Origin: Chitinophagaceae bacterium
GTDB taxonomy: Bacteria > Bacteroidota > Bacteroidia > Chitinophagales > Chitinophagaceae
NCBI GenBank assembly: GCA_020853515.1
Contig: JADYYU010000124.1
Location: 1 to 13,426 of the forward strand
DNA: 13,426 nt
Direction: 5' to 3'
The notes under the pieces were generated by a model. That model saw only the letters and a list, made by a program, of their open reading frames with translations, had not been told where the DNA came from and ran no database searches. Positions within the stretch are counted from its first letter, which is position 1; every line of letters starts with the position of its first letter. Both the position numbers and the translations under genes were made by a program. Shown here in pieces: positions 9,073 through 13,426 of the stretch.

Positions 9073-9429
9073 ATGCAGTACAAAATAAATACCAAAGAGA
9101 ATTTTGACATTATTGTGCCACAAATGGCTCAATTTGATTCCATAATGGCAGAAGAGTTGTTTCAACACTGCAGCGAACTGCAAAAAAATGACAAAAGTGC
9201 GATCATAGATTTTAGCAATGTGCTATCAATGGACAGTGCCATAATTTCCACATTAGAAAAGATGTATACTGCCTTTTATGGGCATCATTTATCCTGTGCG
9301 TTTTGTCATCTTCATCAGAATCTCAGGCCTTTATTTTCAGCAGATCTGAATATTGTGCCTACACAGATTGAAGCCATTGACCTGGTAAGTATGGAAGGCC
9401 TCGAACGGGAACTACTACGTGATTTCTAA
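9073..9429 (+). CDS. STAS-domain protein (anti-sigma factor antagonist-like)
   Basis: The protein has 118 residues and consists of a single STAS-type alpha/beta domain. The central strand is SAIIDFSNV (42-50) followed by the switch-loop segment LSMDSAIIS (51-59), and the C-terminal part reads LNIVPTQIEAIDLVSMEGLERELL. That ending is typical of small stand-alone STAS proteins of Bacteroidota. STAS proteins usually bind a partner such as an anti-sigma factor, controlled by phosphorylation of a Ser/Thr in a DSS/T-G motif. Here that position is Ala56 and the following Gly is Ile57, so classical phospho-control is unlikely. Three Cys residues (33, 75, 78) are not a recognised motif. No anti-sigma kinase, phosphatase or sigma factor is next to it. 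The family is fairly sure, the partner unknown. Confidence 0.75.
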   Translation: MQYKINTKENFDIIVPQMAQFDSIMAEELFQHCSELQKNDKSAIIDFSNVLSMDSAIISTLEKMYTAFYGHHLSCAFCHLHQNLRPLFSADLNIVPTQIEAIDLVSMEGLERELLRDF

Positions 9430-9611
9430 ATTGAACTTTCTGCTGAAATCATGTTCAGATAATAGCTGCCTTTAAAACAGCACAAAGACACTTTTTAGTT
9501 TGTCTGATCTGATCTACGGAGAAATATTAAAATAGATGGCTGTAAAATCCAGCTTCAGTAAAAAATATATTTTAAGCCGCAACTGCCTGCAGGTTTCAAC
9601 ATTTATTAGAT

Positions 9612-9619
9612 TAGATTTG
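9612..9619 (+). promoter_or_regulatory. Possible -7 element for the gene at 9639
   Basis: TAGATTTG is an exact TAnnTTTG match 19 bases before the ATG at 9639. No TTTG lies at the right distance upstream; the nearest candidate is TTTC at 9593-9596 with a short 15-base spacer. The remainder of the 209-base gap after the STAS gene holds nothing I can name. Confidence 0.35.
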
Positions 9620-9638
9620 CCGGCAAAACACACTGATT

Positions 9639-10259
9639 ATGAACAAATTAATTACCTGCTTAATTCTTATCCTGACGTTTTCCGCAGCACATGCGCAATA
9701 CAAAGAATATGTGGCACGCCAATACGGATTAAAGCTGGACACGGCTTCCAATCAGGCCCCGGAACCATTCAATAATAAAATAAAGCAGGCCGCCCTGGCA
9801 GACAATGGTAAAATAAAAATTTATGTTTCTGACGAAAGATATAGCAGTACCCATTCAAATGCCGTTACGGGAGGACAAGTGAGTAACAGCCGACGAAGAG
9901 TGGTAGAGTATATACTTACCGAAGACAATAAGCTCATCAAACTAAATTACAAACATCTCCGCAAGCTGATCAAACCCGGTGATCAGGGTTTTTCTTACTT
10001 GAGAAAGGCAGGCAAACAACGTTATATAAAGTATTTGGCAATTGGAGGAGCTGCGGCCGGTATTGCCTATATGGCAAGAAACATTGGAAGCAGCAGTCCG
10101 CTTATTTTCAACAAAAGTTCTACAGGGCGCGATGGCTTGATCGGATCCGTTGTGGTAATCTATTCTACGGTTAGTTTTGCCATTTCAAGAATAAAAAACA
10201 GGATGTTATTATATGATGCAGTGGCCCATTACAATCATGCTGAAAAATTAAAAAAGTAA
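9639..10259 (+). CDS. Unrecognised exported protein with two hydrophobic segments
   Basis: The protein has 206 residues, and I do not recognise the family. Residues 1-19 are a clear signal peptide (MNKLITCLILILTFSAAHA, then Gln), which supports this start over longer alternatives. Residues 20-130 are hydrophilic, with a short strand-rich core (KIKIYVSD, RRVVEYILTEDNKLIKLNYKHL). Two hydrophobic stretches at about 131-147 (YLAIGGAAAGIAYMARN) and 167-183 (GLIGSVVVIYSTVSFAI) look like membrane segments separated by a Ser/Gly-rich loop, followed by a basic tail. The likely picture is a periplasmic domain tethered by a C-terminal hairpin in the inner membrane. It ends convergently with the WG-repeat gene, with 147 bases between the stops. 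No function can be assigned. Confidence 0.75.
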   Translation: MNKLITCLILILTFSAAHAQYKEYVARQYGLKLDTASNQAPEPFNNKIKQAALADNGKIKIYVSDERYSSTHSNAVTGGQVSNSRRRVVEYILTEDNKLIKLNYKHLRKLIKPGDQGFSYLRKAGKQRYIKYLAIGGAAAGIAYMARNIGSSSPLIFNKSSTGRDGLIGSVVVIYSTVSFAISRIKNRMLLYDAVAHYNHAEKLKK

Positions 10260-10406
10260 AAGGGCTTTAGTGATTTGTGTCTGTCAAACATTCAAGCAGC
10301 ACAAAAACTATCAAGTATATGTACACGTTTCAGGTGTGACAAGGAGTACTATTTCCCGGGTCTTTATATTCAGGTTAAACTCTCCATTTTGCCTCGCGGC
10401 ACTGAA

Positions 10407-11096
10407 TTATTTAGCTCTGCGCTCTTTTTCTTCATGCTCCTCATATTTTTCTATTTCTTTCAGGATTTTGCCTGTGCGGTCAATGAGGAAATTTTCACCT
10501 TTGAAAGAAATCACGGCATGATTATCTTTGGTAAAAGCAGCAGCAGCATCGTACTGCAACGCAATCACCGTCTGACCTTTTTCGGAAATATATCCAAATT
10601 TTCCATTTTCGGAAACCGCTGCCAGCCCCATTGAAAAATCATGCGCATTGTCGTATTTTAAGGGAATCACCACTTCGCCCCTAAGGTTAATAAAGCCCCA
10701 TTTGCCGGATTTTTGCACACGGGCCATGGTGCCTGTAAAACTATATGCTTCATCATAAATGGGTTGTATTACCCACTCGGCCTTCTGATTGATGTAACCA
10801 TATTTCCCCCCAAATTTCACGCAGGCAAGGCCACCAAAAAACATACCGGCATCGTCATATTGCAGTGGGATAAATTCTTTGCCTGCACTGTTGATATATC
10901 CTCTTTTATTTCCGGAAACAACGATCGCAAGGCCATCTTTAAATTCGCTGCCAGCTTCGTACGTAGGGTTAACCACAATTTCATTTTGATTATTTTTGTA
11001 GCCTACTTTCCCATGCTGATAAAATCGCACCAGGTCCTGGGCATGACCACAAATTGCAATACTGACAAATGCCAGAAACAGGAATCGCTTTTTCAT
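10407..11096 (-). CDS. Secreted WG-repeat protein
   Basis: The protein has 229 residues. Residues 1-19 are a signal peptide (MKKRFLFLAFVSIAICGHA, then Gln). The mature part consists of WG (KWG) repeats with core motifs KVGY (30-33), KRGYIN (64-69), KYGYIN (98-103), KWGFIN (132-137), KFGYIS (166-171) and a degenerate sixth copy from about 200 (GENFLIDRTGK). The period is 34 residues throughout, with a second conserved element V[IV].P..YD.A..F..GLA in most units. The last 14 residues are a Glu/Lys/Arg-rich tail. WG repeats form beta-structured scaffolds in exported bacterial proteins, and their ligands are generally unknown. It is transcribed divergently from nuoA, with 150 bases between the starts. 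Confidence 0.88.
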   Translation of the reverse strand: MKKRFLFLAFVSIAICGHAQDLVRFYQHGKVGYKNNQNEIVVNPTYEAGSEFKDGLAIVVSGNKRGYINSAGKEFIPLQYDDAGMFFGGLACVKFGGKYGYINQKAEWVIQPIYDEAYSFTGTMARVQKSGKWGFINLRGEVVIPLKYDNAHDFSMGLAAVSENGKFGYISEKGQTVIALQYDAAAAFTKDNHAVISFKGENFLIDRTGKILKEIEKYEEHEEKERRAK

Positions 11097-11166
11097 AAAA
11101 TAGTTTTATTTGTTTAAAAGACAGCAAAATAGCACAAATACGTTTGTAAAAATAGCAATATTTAAA

Positions 11167-11189
11167 AAAAGAGTCGAGAATACTCTTTT
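11167..11189. promoter_or_regulatory. Perfect 8-bp inverted repeat in the WG/nuoA divergent region
   Basis: AAAAGAGT (11167-11174) and ACTCTTTT (11182-11189) form a perfect inverted repeat around the 7-base loop CGAGAAT. It ends five bases before the -33 element of the nuo promoter. On the minus strand the right arm runs into seven T residues, and on the plus strand into TTTTATTTATTT. It could therefore be an intrinsic terminator in either direction or a dimeric regulator's operator. Its position inside a divergent promoter region makes the operator reading plausible but unproven. Confidence 0.4.
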
Positions 11190-11194
11190 ATTTA

Positions 11195-11226
11195 TTTGAA
11201 GATTGCACAATTGTGAAGTATTTTTG
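11195..11226 (+). promoter_or_regulatory. Bacteroidota-type promoter of the nuo operon
   Basis: TTTG at 11195-11198 (-33) and TATTTTTG at 11219-11226 (-7, exact TAnnTTTG) are separated by 20 bases, matching the consensus of the primary Bacteroidota sigma factor. The nuoA ATG follows 20 bases after the -7 element, giving a short leader. This is the best promoter match in the window. Confidence 0.7.
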
Positions 11227-11246
11227 TAGGATATATTCGCTTAGTT

Positions 11247-11630
11247 ATGCTGCTACTGGAAATTCAGAATACCCCATTTAATTTCGCCCCGGTTTTTATT
11301 CAGCTTATATTAGCTGTGGCCTTTGTGGCTGTTATGATGGCTGCTACCCATTTGCTGGGACCGAAAAGGAAAACCACCGATAAACTGGAGAACTTTGAGT
11401 GTGGAATTGAGCAGGAAGGGAATGCGAGACAGCCGCTGGCAGTAAAGTACTTTCTCGTAGCGATCCTTTTTGTACTTTTTGATGTTGAAGTGATCTTTTT
11501 TTACCCATATGCAATTAATTTTAAAGAACTTGGCTGGAACGGATTTGCAGCAGTTGCCATGTTTGTCGGATTTTTTGTACTTGGATTTACCTATATTATC
11601 AAAAAAGGTGCGCTGAAGTGGGAAGACTAA
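11247..11630 (+). CDS. nuoA: NADH-quinone oxidoreductase subunit A
   Basis: NuoA is a small membrane subunit of respiratory complex I that helps join the peripheral arm to the membrane arm near the quinone site. The 127-residue length is normal. Three membrane segments are visible at about 13-37, 66-88 and 97-117. The family's conserved loop after the first helix is present as ENFECGIEQEG (48-58), and the acidic FDVEVIFFYPYA motif lies at 78-89. It is the first gene of the nuo operon and sits directly behind a good promoter. The gap to nuoB is 105 bases, long for this operon, and carries the element at 11649-11702. Confidence 0.95.
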   Translation: MLLLEIQNTPFNFAPVFIQLILAVAFVAVMMAATHLLGPKRKTTDKLENFECGIEQEGNARQPLAVKYFLVAILFVLFDVEVIFFYPYAINFKELGWNGFAAVAMFVGFFVLGFTYIIKKGALKWED

Positions 11631-11648
11631 CACCATTTGATAACTGAA

Positions 11649-11702
11649 ATGTCTGCCGTGTCAGATGAAGATATAATATTCACCCGGGCGGACGAAAAAT
11701 AA
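11649..11702 (+). other. Short ORF / hairpin element in the nuoA-nuoB spacer (copy 1)
   Basis: ATG at 11649 opens a 17-codon reading frame, MSAVSDEDIIFTRADEK, ending in TAA at 11700-11702. The same start region can fold as a hairpin, TGTCTG-CCGTGT-CAGATG (11650-11667). A related element, with a peptide beginning MSAATDDD and a matching hairpin, opens the next spacer at 12308. No clear ribosome-binding site is visible. It may be a leader peptide, an RNA structure or chance; I do not claim it is translated. Confidence 0.25.
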
Positions 11703-11735
11703 ATAAATTAGCAACCTAATTACATAAGAAGAAAC

Positions 11736-12296
11736 ATGAGACCAGTTACGCATAATACTAAAGTAAAAATGGTAGAGCCTCCTCAGGGTTTTGCCGGCGA
11801 AGGTTTTTTTGCCCTGAAAATGAGTGAAGCCGTGGGGCTTGCCCGCAGCAATTCGATCTGGCCATTACCTTTTGCCACATCATGCTGTGGTATTGAATTT
11901 ATGGCCACTATGGCAGCGCATTATGACCTGGCCCGGTTTGGCGCCGAACGGCTGAGTTTTAGCCCCAGGCAGTGCGACCTGATCATGGTAATGGGAACCA
12001 TCGCAAAAAAGATGGCCCCGATTTTACGCCAGGTTTATTTACAAATGGCCGAACCCCGCTGGGTGATGGCCGTTGGCGCCTGTGCCTGCAGCGGTGGCAT
12101 TTTTGATTCCTATTCCGTTTTGCAAGGCATTGATCAGGTGATACCGGTAGATGTGTATGTTCCGGGCTGCCCACCCAGACCAGAAGGAATCATAGACGGA
12201 TTTATGAAAATACAGGAACTGATTAAAAGTGAAGATATCAGAAGACGCGAAAGTGACGAATACAAAAGTTTGCTCAACAGCTACGGTATACAATAA
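11736..12296 (+). CDS. nuoB: NADH-quinone oxidoreductase subunit B
   Basis: NuoB carries iron-sulfur cluster N2, the last electron carrier before quinone, at the junction of the two arms of complex I. The protein has 186 residues. All four N2 ligands are present: the tandem Cys50-Cys51 in ATSCCGIEF, Cys116 in GACACSGG and Cys145 in VPGCPPRPEG. They keep the spacing of the T. thermophilus homologue. The N-terminus is short and has no membrane segment, and the C-terminal tail (RRRESDEYKSLLNSYGIQ) is charged. The start at 11736 fits the family length. The gene lies between nuoA and nuoC, with a 178-base gap after it. Confidence 0.96.
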   Translation: MRPVTHNTKVKMVEPPQGFAGEGFFALKMSEAVGLARSNSIWPLPFATSCCGIEFMATMAAHYDLARFGAERLSFSPRQCDLIMVMGTIAKKMAPILRQVYLQMAEPRWVMAVGACACSGGIFDSYSVLQGIDQVIPVDVYVPGCPPRPEGIIDGFMKIQELIKSEDIRRRESDEYKSLLNSYGIQ

Positions 12297-12307
12297 TAAA
12301 TTTGAAG

Positions 12308-12385
12308 ATGTCCGCCGCGACGGATGATGATGAGATGATTGAGATAGATGATATTAAAAAAAATAAAAGCGAAATGAGAAAGTAA
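12308..12385 (+). other. Short ORF / hairpin element in the nuoB-nuoC spacer (copy 2)
   Basis: ATG at 12308 opens a 25-codon frame that begins MSAATDDDEMIEIDDI and ends in a Lys/Arg-rich tail with TAA at 12383-12385. The first 20 bases match copy 1 at most positions (ATGTCYGCCGYG, then GATGA). They form the same-size hairpin, TGTCCG-CCGCGA-CGGATG (12309-12326), in which one T-A pair of copy 1 is replaced by C-G. The rest of the 178-base spacer (12386-12474) shows no gene. Confidence 0.25.
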
Positions 12386-12474
12386 GCATACAACAACCTA
12401 CCGATCACAAGAGTTTTTACCCTGAACAGGTCAATATGTTACCTCAAACCCGCAACCGCTAACGTAATACAGAA

Positions 12475-12972
12475 ATGACAAACGAAATCATACAACAAAA
12501 ACTGACCGAAAAATTTGGAGACCTGGTTTACAATTTCAGTGAGCCTTATGGTATGCTGACTTTTGAAACAGTCACAGAAAATAATTTGAAGGTGCTGACT
12601 TACCTGCATGATGATGCGGAAATGGGTTTTACTTTTTTAACTGACCTCACAGCCGTTCATTATCCTGAAAATAAAGAAAAAGAAATTGCAGTGGTTTATA
12701 TGCTCCAAAATATCAATCTGGGTTTACGGATCCGTTTTAAGGTTTTTGCAGATATCAGCAAACCGGATGTTTATACAGCATCAGGCATTTTTTCGACAGC
12801 CAACTGGCTGGAAAGAGAGGCATATGATTTTTTCGGGGTCAATTTTGTTGGCCATCCAAACCTGATCAGAATTATGAATGTAGAAGAAATGGATTATTTT
12901 CCCTTGCGAAAAGAATATAAACTGGAGGAACAAACCAGAACGGACAAAGACGATGAGATGTTTGGCAGATAG
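12475..12972 (+). CDS. nuoC: NADH-quinone oxidoreductase subunit C
   Basis: NuoC is the 30-kDa-type subunit of the peripheral arm of complex I. It has no cofactor and packs against NuoD near the membrane. The 165-residue protein carries the family signature WLEREAYDFFGVNFVGHPNL (111-130) followed by IRIMNVEEMDYFPLRKEY (131-148). In many species the second part reads G-x-PLRKDY; the MDYFPLRKEY form here looks lineage-typical. NuoC is separate from NuoD, not fused as in E. coli. It ends in TAG, and the nuoD start is 77 bases further on. Confidence 0.94.
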   Translation: MTNEIIQQKLTEKFGDLVYNFSEPYGMLTFETVTENNLKVLTYLHDDAEMGFTFLTDLTAVHYPENKEKEIAVVYMLQNINLGLRIRFKVFADISKPDVYTASGIFSTANWLEREAYDFFGVNFVGHPNLIRIMNVEEMDYFPLRKEYKLEEQTRTDKDDEMFGR

Positions 12973-13049
12973 ATGGTTCGCAGAATGCTGAACAGGTGGT
13001 CCGGCAAGGACATTTAATTTGAGAAAAATAAAATTACTGGAATAAACAG

Positions 13050-13426
13050 ATGAGTCAAAAACCAAATATACAATTACCGGAAGGATCGCTGGGCAAACAA
13101 ACCAGCACCCTCAATCTGGGGCCCACACACCCTGCTACTCATGGTGTGTTTCAGAATATTCTGGAAATGGATGGTGAGCGTATTGTAGATGCCGTGCCCA
13201 CCATCGGTTTTATACACCGTGCCTTTGAAAAGATCGCTGAGAGAAGGCCTTATTATCAGATCACGCCACTCACCGACCGTCTCAATTATTGCTCCTCACC
13301 CATCAATAATATGGGTTGGCATATGACCGTAGAAAAACTGATCGTTGCCAAATGGCCGAAACGTGTGGAGTATCTGCGGATTATCATCATGGAGCTTGCC
13401 CGTATTGCCGACCATCTGGTGTGCAA
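13050..13426 (+). CDS. nuoD: NADH-quinone oxidoreductase subunit D (N-terminal 125 codons, runs off the right edge)
   Basis: NuoD is the 49-kDa-type subunit that, with NuoB, forms the quinone-reduction pocket of complex I. The visible part begins MSQKPNIQLPEGSLG and then shows LNLGPTHPATHGV (21-33), IGFIHRAFEKIAERR (52-66), TDRLNYCSS (75-83) and MTVEKL. By alignment, His31 in the ATHG motif and Tyr80 in RLNY correspond to the quinone-contacting His38 and Tyr87 of the T. thermophilus subunit. The ATG at 13050 gives a normal N-terminus. The C-terminal two thirds are outside the window. Confidence 0.95.
   Translation, partial: MSQKPNIQLPEGSLGKQTSTLNLGPTHPATHGVFQNILEMDGERIVDAVPTIGFIHRAFEKIAERRPYYQITPLTDRLNYCSSPINNMGWHMTVEKLIVAKWPKRVEYLRIIIMELARIADHLVC

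Noticed and set aside
9536..9775. 79-residue open frame before the gene at 9639
   Set aside because: It overlaps the start of the exported protein in another frame and has no signal peptide or domain; the 9639 frame has a clean signal sequence.
12422..12997. Ten-base repeat CTGAACAGGT in both the nuoB-nuoC spacer (12422-12431) and the nuoC-nuoD spacer (12988-12997)
   Set aside because: The match does not extend beyond ten bases, and the sequence is partly self-complementary. With spacers this long it may be chance; I see no third copy.
12973..13017. 14-codon ORF directly abutting the nuoC stop
   Set aside because: No similarity to the MSA-type short ORFs in the other spacers, no ribosome-binding signal, and basic composition without features.
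1..13426. CRISPR arrays, mobile elements, toxin-antitoxin or defence genes, tRNA and rRNA
   Set aside because: I looked for regular repeats, transposase or integrase motifs, terminal inverted repeats, paired small genes and cloverleaf-like sequences, and found none I could support.

Overview
The window looks like an ordinary chromosomal segment from a member of the Bacteroidota, most likely a Chitinophagales/Sphingobacteriia-type organism. The signs are a secreted protein with a type IX secretion (T9SS) sorting domain, a multidomain surface protein with a GEVED domain, a Bacteroidota-style ClpC and NuoA-D, starts without clear Shine-Dalgarno sequences, and promoters of the Bacteroidota kind (TTTG, about 20 bases, TAnnTTTG). 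No phage, plasmid, insertion sequence, CRISPR array, rRNA or tRNA is visible.

Layout. Positions 1-2320 (minus) hold the first 773 codons of a large secreted Ig-like/GEVED surface protein whose C-terminus lies outside the window. Positions 2607-5372 (minus) encode the E1 component of 2-oxoglutarate dehydrogenase (sucA), interrupted by one in-frame amber codon at 4044-4046 where a conserved Tyr is expected. Positions 5700-6413 (minus) encode a small T9SS cargo protein with beta-helix-like repeats, and 6456-9005 (minus) encode ClpC. On the plus strand, divergent from clpC, is a STAS-domain protein (9073-9429), then an unrecognised secreted or membrane protein (9639-10259). A WG-repeat secreted protein (10407-11096, minus) converges on it. 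From 11247 to the right edge runs the start of the complex I operon: nuoA, nuoB, nuoC and a partial nuoD.

How the genes fit together. SucA feeds the TCA cycle, whose NADH is oxidised by the Nuo complex. ClpC is the unfoldase of the general Clp protease. The exported proteins are typical Bacteroidota envelope and surface components. The segments look like neighbouring but independent transcription units, not one system. The nuo operon has the best promoter in the window (11195-11226).

I found no convincing new system. The points most worth a second look are the amber codon in sucA with two further substitutions of conserved residues within nine codons, a related short ORF/hairpin element at the head of two successive nuo spacers, a STAS protein lacking the usual phosphorylatable Ser, and a perfect palindrome just upstream of the nuo promoter.
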